From: Bacteroidales bacterium
Lineage (GTDB): Bacteria; Bacteroidota; Bacteroidia; Bacteroidales; Tenuifilaceae
NCBI GenBank assembly: GCA_013141385.1
Contig: JABFRB010000002.1
Location: forward strand, 434,001 to 498,000
Reading direction: 5' to 3'
Length of the DNA: 64,000 nucleotides
The notes below the pieces were generated by a model. That model saw nothing but the letters and a program-made list of their open reading frames with translations. It did not search any database and was not told the DNA's origin. The position numbers were made by a program, and so were the translations under genes. Shown one piece after another: positions 1 to 8,078 of this stretch (position 1 is its first letter; every line of letters begins with the position of its first letter).

Positions 1-194
1 TGTATTATAATTTAAAATTGAACAAAAATAGTAAAATGATTCATACCGTGACTGCAATGGGTTCAATCGTGACAAAATTTTTATCTAGTGGTAGTGTCGA
101 AAATTGTAGCGAAGGTCTAGATAAATTCCTAGCCAAATATAGACTAATTGGTTTAAAGGATGATAAATTGAAGATTGAATATACTTGGATGTAA
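1..194 (+). CDS. 3' end of a hypothetical protein (partial, open at window start)
   Basis: An open frame runs from the window edge (codons from base 3) to a TAA at 192-194, giving about 63 residues without a stop, ending in Ile-Glu-Tyr-Thr-Trp-Met. The start lies outside the window. I recognise no family or motif; the segment is mixed charged and hydrophobic with one Cys. It is convergent with the barrel gene that ends at 269, leaving a 74 bp AT-rich gap. It could be a chance open frame, but the even amino-acid composition argues for a real gene end. Confidence 0.45.
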   Translation, partial: YYNLKLNKNSKMIHTVTAMGSIVTKFLSSGSVENCSEGLDKFLAKYRLIGLKDDKLKIEYTWM

Positions 195-268
195 CTGTTA
201 ATTTATACAAAAAGTAAGCAAATTATTACATCCTATAATTTACTAATGCTTATTACGTGGTGTTTACA

Positions 269-1870
269 TTAGAACCTAATTCTGAGTTGCCCATAGATTG
301 TGTTAAATCTATCTTTTTGTTGAAAAGTTCCTTCGTAGTTTACGGATAGTAAGATATTCTTATAGATTTGCCATGAAACATTTATATCACCTACTTGTTG
401 ATGGATATCTAACTTGCTTATTAAAAGATCGTAATCTAAAAAACGACATCCAAGTTCAGCTTGAAATTTCCCTTTTAACAGGACTCGGGAAATGTTAATG
501 CCGTAAATTTCTCCTATTATATAGTTCGATTTCAAATAGGTACCTGAAACAGTAGCTGAGATATTTATGCCTGGAATATTGTAATAGGTTAAATAGCCGT
601 ATGCGTTGTAGGTAGGATGTGGATCCGATTTCAGAGATCGATAACCTCCTTGTAATCCAAACATAATGTTCTTTGTAATCTGGTAATTTGCTTGAAGTCT
701 GTAGCTTTGTCGTTTCTCCTTTTCAAAAGTGCTATCTATTAGGGTCTTGAATGACTCATAGTAAATAATGTTTTTTCGTGCATCGTATGAGCCAGTTAAA
801 GTTAACCTTTTAGTCATCCTATATCGTAACGACAGGTACATTCCTGTAAGATTTGCGGTACTTTGAGGTTGATTATTCTTTACTTTATATAAGTCTAATT
901 CGAATGTACTATAAAAGTAAATGTTCTTAATAAGTGAGTTTGAATGCTGTAGGTAAAGGAATCTACGATCAGTTTTGGAACCATTCATCTGATTCATGAA
1001 CGCCACTGAACTCTCGGTAAATGTATTTTCTGATTTAGTATCAAATGCCAAATATGCTCCATATTGAAGGAGTTTGGAGTTAAATCCATAATCCATATAA
1101 TCTGGTCTTGAACCAACAACAGCACCAAAACCAAATCCTTTTATCTTCTTATCAAATTGAAGTCCATCCATCGCTCCAATACTGGAAATCCTAGAATTCA
1201 ATTTACGACCAAAGCTGATTTGAGTAGTTTTGTTAAGGTCGTATCTAACTGCCAAATTATATACTTTCAGAGCATTAAAAACATTGCTTTTTACATCAGC
1301 CCAATCTCCAATCTTATGACGAAATGATAAATAACTTTCAAAAGACAATCTTGAGTTTGAGATGTTGTCAGCATTAATCGAAAATGTATATCGAAAGAGT
1401 TGAGAATTTTTGGCTGTAGTATTTGAGAAATATGAATAGGAATTAGCTGAAATACTCCCCCTAACTTTTTCACTGTATTCGTTATCTATATGCATTTTAT
1501 CTGGTTTTTTAGTCTCTTGAATTTGATTCTTAGTATCAAGTTTTTCAATAACCTTTCCTTGCTGATTTTCTTTAACAATTTTGGGCTTTGCTATAATCTT
1601 ATCGGTAACAGAAAGACTTACTTGCGATAAAAATGAGCAAACACAGGATATTGACGACAGGTTATTAACCTTCAGAATTGGTGTTAAATTACTGTTGGGA
1701 GAGGAGTAGAGCGTATCGCCAATAGAGATACCTTTAGTGGAATTGAATTTTACATACACATTTTCGGAACTCATAAATGTTACTTGACCAGCTATTTGCA
1801 CACCAGTCACTTGTCCGAAAAGCGTATTACCAAAGGCTATAATGCAAATAGCAAAGAATATCTTTTTCAT
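269..1870 (-). CDS. Outer-membrane beta-barrel protein linked to the multihaem cytochromes
   Basis: This 533-residue protein starts with a clear signal peptide (cleavage likely after Gly19, before Gln20). Residues 22-90 form a small beta-rich domain with two close cysteines (Cys-Val-Cys) that do not make a haem motif. Residues 95-130 are a charged Lys/Gln linker. From about 140 to the end there are repeating amphipathic strands with many aromatic residues, and the last residue is Phe, as in outer-membrane barrels. I infer 16 to 20 strands but cannot count them surely. It is the last gene of the minus-strand cytochrome cluster, 172 bp after the 22-haem cytochrome, with a hairpin between. By analogy with porin-cytochrome conduits such as MtrB or PioB it could let cytochrome reach the outer surface. 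No sequence kinship to MtrB can be shown here. Confidence 0.72.
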   Translation of the reverse strand: MKKIFFAICIIAFGNTLFGQVTGVQIAGQVTFMSSENVYVKFNSTKGISIGDTLYSSPNSNLTPILKVNNLSSISCVCSFLSQVSLSVTDKIIAKPKIVKENQQGKVIEKLDTKNQIQETKKPDKMHIDNEYSEKVRGSISANSYSYFSNTTAKNSQLFRYTFSINADNISNSRLSFESYLSFRHKIGDWADVKSNVFNALKVYNLAVRYDLNKTTQISFGRKLNSRISSIGAMDGLQFDKKIKGFGFGAVVGSRPDYMDYGFNSKLLQYGAYLAFDTKSENTFTESSVAFMNQMNGSKTDRRFLYLQHSNSLIKNIYFYSTFELDLYKVKNNQPQSTANLTGMYLSLRYRMTKRLTLTGSYDARKNIIYYESFKTLIDSTFEKEKRQSYRLQANYQITKNIMFGLQGGYRSLKSDPHPTYNAYGYLTYYNIPGINISATVSGTYLKSNYIIGEIYGINISRVLLKGKFQAELGCRFLDYDLLISKLDIHQQVGDINVSWQIYKNILLSVNYEGTFQQKDRFNTIYGQLRIRF

Positions 1871-1976
1871 CTGTACAGAAATTCATAAATAATTACTATA
1901 GAATTAGTTATCATTTCTCATCTGAATGATACTAATTACCTAGGCTCAGATGAACCCCAAAGGGCTCAGCGAAGCT

Positions 1977-2030
1977 AAATGTCCATGTTTTGATCATTGT
2001 GCTTGGTGTTCTTTATCAACATGGACATTT
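1977..2030 (-). terminator. Hairpin between cytochrome gene and barrel gene
   Basis: Two perfect 13-base arms, AAATGTCCATGTT at 1977-1989 and its complement at 2018-2030, flank a 28-base loop. It lies 12 bases after the stop codon of the 22-haem cytochrome. There is only a weak T run, so it may act as a partial terminator or an mRNA 3' end stabiliser that lowers barrel expression relative to the cytochromes. Confidence 0.55.
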
Positions 2031-2042
2031 CATAAATCAACA

Positions 2043-3713
2043 TTAATCACTGGTACCTCGTGGATGACATTGGAAGCATGCAGCACTAGTATATGAATAT
2101 CCAGTTCTCCCTCGGTGTTTATTATCCATATCTGTTTTATTATGCTCGTGACAGGTAATACATGTAAACTGCGCATAACTCGAAGGATTTGAATGACAGT
2201 CAGTGCATGAGTTCCATTGATTTCTATGTTTTCCAGAATATATTGGAAATGATTGGCTATCGTGTTGTAGATATGATGCCGGTTTCCAACCGGGATTAGT
2301 TGTATGGCATTGTGTACATACGCTTGAAAATCCTAATGTTTGATGGTTAGGATTGACCGTCTTATTGTAATCAGTTTGATGGCATGTGATACAATCCGAT
2401 GATGTGGAACTATAGTTTCCTTTATGACAATCATTACAAGTCGGAGTGGAATGCCCTAAGGTAAGCGCAAAACTGTTGTGATTAAAGGTTGTTGGTTTCC
2501 AGCCCGGATTAGTTGAATGACATTGAGTACATGACGTTGAAAAACCTGAAGTTATGTGGTTTGGATTGGTTGTGGATTGAAAATCCTTTTGATGGCATGA
2601 ATAGCAATCCGAAGAAGTTGAGGCATAATTGCCGTTGATATGACAATCTGTACATTTTGGGCCAGAGTGACCTAACGTAAGAGGAAATTTGCTATGGTCG
2701 ATTTTGGCTGGAGTCCAACCTGGATTGGTTGTATGGCACTGCGTGCAAACTGTTGAGAAACCTGAGGTACTATGGTTGGGATTATTAGTTCCTGCATAAT
2801 CCTTTTGGTGGCATGTGTAGCAATCGGTAGATAATGAACTATATGTACCGCTTGTATGACAATCAATACATTTTGGGACAGAGTGACCTAATGTAAGAGG
2901 GAAACTTCCATGATCAAAACTTGCAGGCTTCCATCCAGGATTAAGAGTATGGCAATTCCCGCAAGTTGTAGGAAAACTGGATGCGCTATGATTTGGATCT
3001 GTTGTTGAGGTGTAATCCTTTTGATGACATGAGTAACAGTCAGTTTTTGCATCTGAATATCTACCTGTTGTGTGACAATCAGAACATTTTGGAGTTGCAT
3101 GTCCTTGTACAAGAGCAAAGAAACTATGATTAAAACCTGTACCATTCCATTGCATAGAGGTTGATGGATGGCAAGTATAACAATCTTCGGAAAATCCTGC
3201 CTGAATGTGATTGGGATTTGTGGTTGCCATGTAGTTTTGCCTGTGGCAGTCAATGCAATTTACGCCAGCAACATCAAAACTAGTTTGACTCTCTGACTTA
3301 TGGCACTGAATGCAGTCGGCAGTTTTGTGAGCACCTAACAATGGGAAGTGGCTCAATTGGTGAATTTCGCCTATATTGTTTACCAACCATGAATTTGGAG
3401 TGTGACAATGTGAGCAGTCAGGGACAGTTGTTGTTTTATGCACATCTGTATGACATTCGTTGCATTTGTTTTTTGCTTCCTTAAATATAAGATTTTTATG
3501 ACATTGTCTACAACTCACATCAGCATGATGACCAACAAGCGGAAATTTAGTTGTGTTGTGGTCAAAGGAGTATGTTTCCTTATCAAGTTGCCAACCTTTG
3601 GAACTATGACATGTTTTGCAACTAACTTTAAAATCAGCACCATGAGGCGATTGGGTCTTCTGATTTAAAACGATTAGCAATGCAGGGATGATCAAGAGTG
3701 ACAAGATTCGCAT
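2043..3713 (-). CDS. Secreted multihaem c-type cytochrome with 22 CxxCH motifs
   Basis: This 556-residue protein has a hydrophobic N-terminal signal (residues 1-20) and 22 CxxCH haem c attachment motifs, the first at Cys32 and the last at Cys546, so one haem per about 24 residues. Almost nothing else is present, so it should be a haem-dense wire-like protein in the periplasm or on the cell surface. Residues 153-517 are five tandem three-haem modules of 71-77 residues, each with CxxCH, a NPNH turn, CxxCH, NPGWKP, a D-H pair, the LTLGH signature and a third CxxCH. Extra His residues (NPNH, DHxxF, LGH) are likely distal haem ligands. The start ATG lies inside the end of the upstream 23-haem gene (22 bp overlap), which points to coupled translation. 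The family is that of cytochrome c3-like doubled-CXXCH proteins; electron partner and acceptor are inferred. Confidence 0.88.
   Translation of the reverse strand: MRILSLLIIPALLIVLNQKTQSPHGADFKVSCKTCHSSKGWQLDKETYSFDHNTTKFPLVGHHADVSCRQCHKNLIFKEAKNKCNECHTDVHKTTTVPDCSHCHTPNSWLVNNIGEIHQLSHFPLLGAHKTADCIQCHKSESQTSFDVAGVNCIDCHRQNYMATTNPNHIQAGFSEDCYTCHPSTSMQWNGTGFNHSFFALVQGHATPKCSDCHTTGRYSDAKTDCYSCHQKDYTSTTDPNHSASSFPTTCGNCHTLNPGWKPASFDHGSFPLTLGHSVPKCIDCHTSGTYSSLSTDCYTCHQKDYAGTNNPNHSTSGFSTVCTQCHTTNPGWTPAKIDHSKFPLTLGHSGPKCTDCHINGNYASTSSDCYSCHQKDFQSTTNPNHITSGFSTSCTQCHSTNPGWKPTTFNHNSFALTLGHSTPTCNDCHKGNYSSTSSDCITCHQTDYNKTVNPNHQTLGFSSVCTQCHTTNPGWKPASYLQHDSQSFPIYSGKHRNQWNSCTDCHSNPSSYAQFTCITCHEHNKTDMDNKHRGRTGYSYTSAACFQCHPRGTSD
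2163..3257 (-). repeat. Five in-frame tandem repeats (about 216 bp) inside the 22-haem cytochrome
   Basis: The coding DNA for residues 153-517 repeats with a period of 213-231 bp. Units B and C are both exactly 72 residues and differ at roughly a quarter of positions; D is 71. The outer two units are more diverged. This is direct evidence that the protein grew by duplication of a three-haem block, and the copy number could vary between strains by recombination. Confidence 0.8.
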
Positions 3714-5512
3714 GTGAAAGTTTTTAGTTTATATTTAACATAAGTCCGTGATCCTTCTTGTTGCAGTTTATGGCATTTTATGCAAGGTACGCTAATATGT
3801 TTACCATCAAGTTTAAAAGCTGCTATATTGTGATCGAATTTAGAATCATTCCAATTATCAGTACTATGACATTCAGTACAATTTGTTATCCCGTTTTTTT
3901 CAAATTGCTTAAAGTGATTATCGGTATGGCAACTTGAACAATTTGTTGGTAATCCAGAAAATTTTTGTTGTTCAATGCCATTAGCATCTTTTTTAAAGTG
4001 ACATTCTTTACAGTTTTGTTTAAGATGAGCACCAGTTAGTTTAAAGTTGGTTTTTGAGTGATCGAATGAAACATCTTCCCATTGGGCTTCATTATGACAG
4101 ATTTTGCAATTTGAGTTGGGATAGTATTTTGATGGAATATATGTTTGGTGTATATCGGTATGGCAATCTTTGCAATTATTACCAATATCCTTGAAACTCC
4201 ACTTTTCCTGCTTTTTGTGACATTCATTACATGCTGTGGCTTTATGAGCACCCAAAAGCGGAAAGAAACTTTTATTGTGCTGCTCAAAGGTGTAAGTGAC
4301 GAAATTAAATCCCTTCACAACATGGCATTGCGAACAATCAGGTGACTCCCCGTTTTTAGAAAATTGATTATTGTGGTAATCGGTATGACAATCTTTGCAA
4401 TTTTTCCCAATATTCCTGAAACTCCATTTCTCCTGTTTCTTATGACATTGGTTACAAGTTACTGGTGCATGAGCGCCAAGTAGAGGGAATGAACCTACAT
4501 TATGCTGTTCAATTGTAAATGAGTATAAATCAAAACCTTTTGTGGTATGGCATTGGGAGCAGTCAGGTGAAATGTTGTTTTTAACGAATTGATTGTTGTG
4601 GTAATCGGTATGACAATCGGAACAACGATCATGTTTAATTGGGTCAGTAAGTTTTGTCTTATGGCACGATTTGCAGTCAACGCTAAGATGTTTATCCACC
4701 AGGTTGAAGTTTGTCTTACTGTGATCAAAGTTTTTGCCCTTAATTGCATGGAATGATTCCTCGCTATGGCATTGACGGCAATTCTGCCCGAACTGATTCT
4801 GATGAGGATCTTTATGGCAACTTGTACAATTAGTATGCGCAACTCCCTGAAATTCCTGAAATCTTTTCCCGTCTTTCAAATCAACTTTATGGCATTTTAA
4901 ACACTCCACATTAACATGTTTTCCCACCAATTGAAATTTAGCGTTAGCATGATTAAATCTAGTGGCTGGCTTAAATGCATCAGGATTATGACAGTTCAAG
5001 CAGGAGGAGGAAAGCGTTTTTTGGTGATAATCTTCGTGGCAGGTTAAACATTCCTTATTTACACCCATGTAGGTGTATTTTTTTGACTTTATCTTCGAAT
5101 CGGAAATGAATTTAGCATTATGACAATCTTTACATTCCTTTTTAGAATGGGGAAGAGACAAAGGAAATCCAGTAAGATTATGGTTAAAAGTTTTAACATC
5201 AAGGCGAATAAGCTGAAAGTTTTTTCCATGATGATCGTTATGGCAGTCAAAACATTGTTTGCCTTTAACATCGGTTGATGAATGATACCCTTTTTGAAGA
5301 CTAATACTTGCTTGTATTTCGGTATGGCAAGCCAAACATTTTTCACTAGATACTTTGCTGCCGAGAACATGGCATTGAGTACAATTTGAAATACCTTCGA
5401 GATGCGAATGAGGGTTAGATAAATCACCGGGTGAAATTTGCGCTGTGGCGTTAAAAAACAGCAACATCAACGTAAGAAAAACTCCTAAAGTTATTCCTGA
5501 TTTATCGTGCAT
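3692..5512 (-). CDS. Secreted multihaem c-type cytochrome with 23 CxxCH motifs
   Basis: This 606-residue protein has a signal peptide ending near Ala-Thr-Ala (residues 22-24) before Gln25, then 23 CxxCH motifs from Cys44 to the last residues (a CESCH motif sits one residue from the C terminus). Recurrent short phrases (CHTDYHNNQF, CSQCH, FDHSKTNF, LLGAH) show an older, more diverged repeat structure than in its neighbour. The extra His in each phrase fits bis-His haem ligation. It is preceded by the flavoprotein gene (24 bp gap) and overlaps the 22-haem gene by 22 bp. Together the two proteins could carry 45 haems. I infer a periplasm-spanning or surface electron carrier fed by the membrane cytochrome b and flavoprotein encoded just upstream. 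Confidence 0.88.
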   Translation of the reverse strand: MHDKSGITLGVFLTLMLLFFNATAQISPGDLSNPHSHLEGISNCTQCHVLGSKVSSEKCLACHTEIQASISLQKGYHSSTDVKGKQCFDCHNDHHGKNFQLIRLDVKTFNHNLTGFPLSLPHSKKECKDCHNAKFISDSKIKSKKYTYMGVNKECLTCHEDYHQKTLSSSCLNCHNPDAFKPATRFNHANAKFQLVGKHVNVECLKCHKVDLKDGKRFQEFQGVAHTNCTSCHKDPHQNQFGQNCRQCHSEESFHAIKGKNFDHSKTNFNLVDKHLSVDCKSCHKTKLTDPIKHDRCSDCHTDYHNNQFVKNNISPDCSQCHTTKGFDLYSFTIEQHNVGSFPLLGAHAPVTCNQCHKKQEKWSFRNIGKNCKDCHTDYHNNQFSKNGESPDCSQCHVVKGFNFVTYTFEQHNKSFFPLLGAHKATACNECHKKQEKWSFKDIGNNCKDCHTDIHQTYIPSKYYPNSNCKICHNEAQWEDVSFDHSKTNFKLTGAHLKQNCKECHFKKDANGIEQQKFSGLPTNCSSCHTDNHFKQFEKNGITNCTECHSTDNWNDSKFDHNIAAFKLDGKHISVPCIKCHKLQQEGSRTYVKYKLKTFTCESCHS

Positions 5513-5536
5513 ATTCGTTTAGTTTTTGTCTTACCA

Positions 5537-6883
5537 CTAGTGTTTTAAAACTGTTTCACCAAATTTCTTCGTAATTTTAATTCCCGCTTTTTCAAGAAAT
5601 TGAGTTGGTAGTTCGCCCCCTGCAAAGATATAAACAAGATCATTTTTTAATGTGAGATTTTCACCCTCTTTACCAACCGAAAGTATAACAGTATCGTCTT
5701 CGATTGATAAAAGATTTGAACTTAGCCTAACCTCAATCCTTCCCTCAGCCACAGCCTTATTCAAGGCCATACTATTTTGTGGTTTAATGCGATTGAAAAC
5801 CTCATTGCGGTAGGAGAGGATTACATGGTTTTGATCTGCTAGGAGTAGGGCTGATTCAACAGCAGAGTCGCCACCTCCTACAACAATTACATGTTTACTA
5901 GATATTGCCTCGGGTTCCAAAAGGCGATACGCCACTTTTTCTTTCATCTCTCCTGGGATATTCAATTTTCGAGGTGTTCCGCGTCGTCCTATTGCCAGTA
6001 ATACAGTTGCAGAGGTATGTTGATCACCCTTTAATGTAACCACTTTAAATATCTCATCTTCAGAAATAATAGAATCGACCTTGGAATTCTCATTGACGGT
6101 AATATTGTTTTTCTTCAGTACGGTTTGCCAAAGATCAAGCAGCTCAGTTTTACTAGTTTCATAAAGTTTGATTTTCCCGAAAAGGGGCAAATCCATTGGA
6201 GATGTCATCACAATTTTTTTTCTGGGAAAAGTGAATACAGTTCCTCCAAGGGTATCCTGTTCCAGTAGTAAAAACTTTAACCCATGCTTTTTTGCCATAA
6301 GACTTCCTGATATACCAGCAGGACCTGCACCTATAATGATCAAATCGTATGAGGCGTTATGATTATTTTTTATTGATTTAACTATGTTTTCAACAGCTTG
6401 CTTACCTTGCTCAACTGAATTCTTTATGAGCCCCATTCCTCCTAACTCCCCTGCAATAAAGATTCCTGGCACGTTAGTCTCAAAAGTCTGGTTTACATGA
6501 GGAAGTTCAACACCACGTTTCTCAGTTCCTATGCGTAAGCTAATGGCTTCGGTTGGACAAGCATGAAAACAAGCTCCGTGCCCAATACACTGGGAAGCAT
6601 TGATGATGGTTGCTTTACCATTTCTTATTCCTAGAATATCATGTTCAGGACAAGCCGCAACGCATGCTCCTGTTGCTATACAACTATTTATGTCAACTAC
6701 TGGATGAAGTGAGATGGGTTCGTGAAGGCCATCTTCTTTTGCTTTCTTTATTTTTTCATCAACGATTTTTGATTCTCTCTTTTTCTTACGCAGATAAATT
6801 GCAACTACAACAATACAAAGGATTGCTGCAAAAGAGTAAATCAATATACTTTCAATTAATTGTTCCATACTCAAAAAATCCAT
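5537..6883 (-). CDS. Membrane-anchored FAD oxidoreductase with ferredoxin-like domain and permuted flavin fold
   Basis: The 448-residue protein has one N-terminal membrane helix (about 11-31), a two-cluster ferredoxin-like domain (about 62-118) and a thioredoxin-reductase-like part with FAD motif GAGPAG (185-190) and NAD(P) motif GGGDSA (about 335-345). Each ferredoxin motif has only three Cys: Cys68, Cys74, Cys78-Pro with Thr71 in the usual second position, and Cys99, Cys105, Cys109-Pro with His102. The segment VPGIFIAGE (138-146), which in thioredoxin reductases closes the FAD domain at the C terminus, stands here before the FAD motif, while the C terminus stops short, suggesting a circular permutation. 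No CxxC redox-active disulfide is seen, so this is not a real thioredoxin reductase. It overlaps the cytochrome b gene by 13 bp. Likely role: electron transfer between NAD(P)H and the membrane or haem chain. A later ATG (residue 6) is an alternative start. Confidence 0.82.
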   Translation of the reverse strand: MDFLSMEQLIESILIYSFAAILCIVVVAIYLRKKKRESKIVDEKIKKAKEDGLHEPISLHPVVDINSCIATGACVAACPEHDILGIRNGKATIINASQCIGHGACFHACPTEAISLRIGTEKRGVELPHVNQTFETNVPGIFIAGELGGMGLIKNSVEQGKQAVENIVKSIKNNHNASYDLIIIGAGPAGISGSLMAKKHGLKFLLLEQDTLGGTVFTFPRKKIVMTSPMDLPLFGKIKLYETSKTELLDLWQTVLKKNNITVNENSKVDSIISEDEIFKVVTLKGDQHTSATVLLAIGRRGTPRKLNIPGEMKEKVAYRLLEPEAISSKHVIVVGGGDSAVESALLLADQNHVILSYRNEVFNRIKPQNSMALNKAVAEGRIEVRLSSNLLSIEDDTVILSVGKEGENLTLKNDLVYIFAGGELPTQFLEKAGIKITKKFGETVLKH

Positions 6884-7740
6884 CTATAACCAAATGCAAT
6901 AGTTACAGCAACATGAATAATCATTATAATTAGCATTACAAGTGCAAAAGGAGAATGAACCACATGCCAGTATTTGAATAAATTTTGCACCGTATCGAGT
7001 CGTTCAATTTTCCGATTCAGCGTGATATCGTTTTTAACCAGGGCAAGTATCTTTTTATATTCAGTTCTGGTTAGATTATTCTTTTTTAGTAAGGTCTTAA
7101 CTGTGTAAATAGATTTACGATCATCGAAATATTTTCTAATATAACGGACAATTGCAAATTTATGATATAATTCAACTTTCTTTTTAATGGAATCGGCTAA
7201 AATGTTATAGCTTTCCTCATCAAGGTTGTAAGATTTTCTTACTATACCTGCTACATCGCTTTTCATCTCCCTAACTTCATTTAGGCTAAGCTCACGACCT
7301 TCAATTGATCTTGGAATTTGGATATAAATGAACCGTCCGATTATCCCACTCAAAAAAACGGCAACCATGCTCCAGAAACTTATAGCAACTAACCCACCAA
7401 ACTTAAAGGCAGTATGAAAAAGAATTAGTATTGGACCCAATGTGCATAGGAAGATGTGAAATTCGAGCCAGTGTTTTAGTAGTCCCAGTCGTGATAATAA
7501 CCGATATCTTTTCCGAACCATATAAATACTTACCCCAATAATCATTGATAAAGATCCTAAAATTCCCATTCCATGACCCCAAATGCCACTCGGTTTTAAT
7601 AGGCTATGATCCGGGTGATAAAATCTTTCCTCAACGCTAACTTTGTAGTAAGATATTCCATTATAAAGCAGTACAATTAGTGTGGTTACTACAATAATAA
7701 CTAATATACTTAAAAATATTCTGTGAGCGATTTTAGACAT
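6871..7740 (-). CDS. Integral membrane b-type cytochrome-like protein
   Basis: This 289-residue protein has about five membrane helices (near 8-28, 54-75, 92-112, 115-138 and 260-283) and a charged cytoplasmic loop of about 110 residues between the last two. His95 and His109 lie 14 apart on the third helix and His262 and His276 lie 14 apart on the last helix. This is the spacing of the two-haem four-helix arrangement in cytochrome b of bc1-type complexes, so two b haems are likely. His56 and His90 are also near the membrane. It is the first gene of the five-gene redox operon and overlaps the flavoprotein gene by 13 bp. I infer a quinone-interacting module that passes electrons across the inner membrane to the multihaem cytochromes. 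Direction of flow cannot be read from sequence. Confidence 0.75.
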   Translation of the reverse strand: MSKIAHRIFLSILVIIVVTTLIVLLYNGISYYKVSVEERFYHPDHSLLKPSGIWGHGMGILGSLSMIIGVSIYMVRKRYRLLSRLGLLKHWLEFHIFLCTLGPILILFHTAFKFGGLVAISFWSMVAVFLSGIIGRFIYIQIPRSIEGRELSLNEVREMKSDVAGIVRKSYNLDEESYNILADSIKKKVELYHKFAIVRYIRKYFDDRKSIYTVKTLLKKNNLTRTEYKKILALVKNDITLNRKIERLDTVQNLFKYWHVVHSPFALVMLIIMIIHVAVTIAFGYRWIF

Positions 7741-8018
7741 TTTGAATGATTATTTTATTTGAGGTTCTCCAAATTTAAGAAAAGTAATGATTCAACCAGT
7801 AAATTCCCCAGCATTATCAGCTGAATTTACCTTTCCAGAAAAGAAACAATTAATTAAAGTAATTGTTGTTTTTGTAACATTTTGGTAATTGTCAACCTGA
7901 TTTTTAAGACAAAATAGAATTGATAATTGACAAAATAGGAGCAAGCACTGAAACATTAATTTATTAATTGAAAAAATCTATCAGTTTCTTGTTTTTGATA
8001 GTCAAAAAGCAAATATGT
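7741..8018. other. Spacer upstream of the redox operon
   Basis: This is a gene-free spacer of about 280 bp, AT-rich, between the redox operon start (7740) and the terminator of the LOG gene. On the minus strand a TAAATTTG sequence (7770-7777) fits the phylum -7 element TAnnTTTG and could drive the operon, but no matching TTTG at 19-21 bp upstream is present. No coding potential was found. Confidence 0.35.
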
Positions 8019-8048
8019 GGACAAATATGGAATCACACATATTTGTCC
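8019..8048 (-). terminator. Terminator of the LOG-family gene
   Basis: A perfect 11 bp stem, GGACAAATATG (8019-8029) and its complement (8038-8048), encloses an 8-base loop. On the minus strand it is followed by T-rich sequence (TTTGCTTTTTG). It lies 30 bp after the stop codon of the LOG gene. Confidence 0.7.
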
Positions 8049-8078
8049 ATATATTTTAAATGAACTTAACACCAAATT

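Noticed and set aside
2163-3257. CRISPR-like repeat array
   Set aside because: The repeats are 216 bp, in frame and code for haem modules; there are no unique spacers and no cas genes.
5537-6883. Thioredoxin reductase (trxB)
   Set aside because: There is no CxxC redox-active pair, a ferredoxin domain is present and the fold seems permuted.
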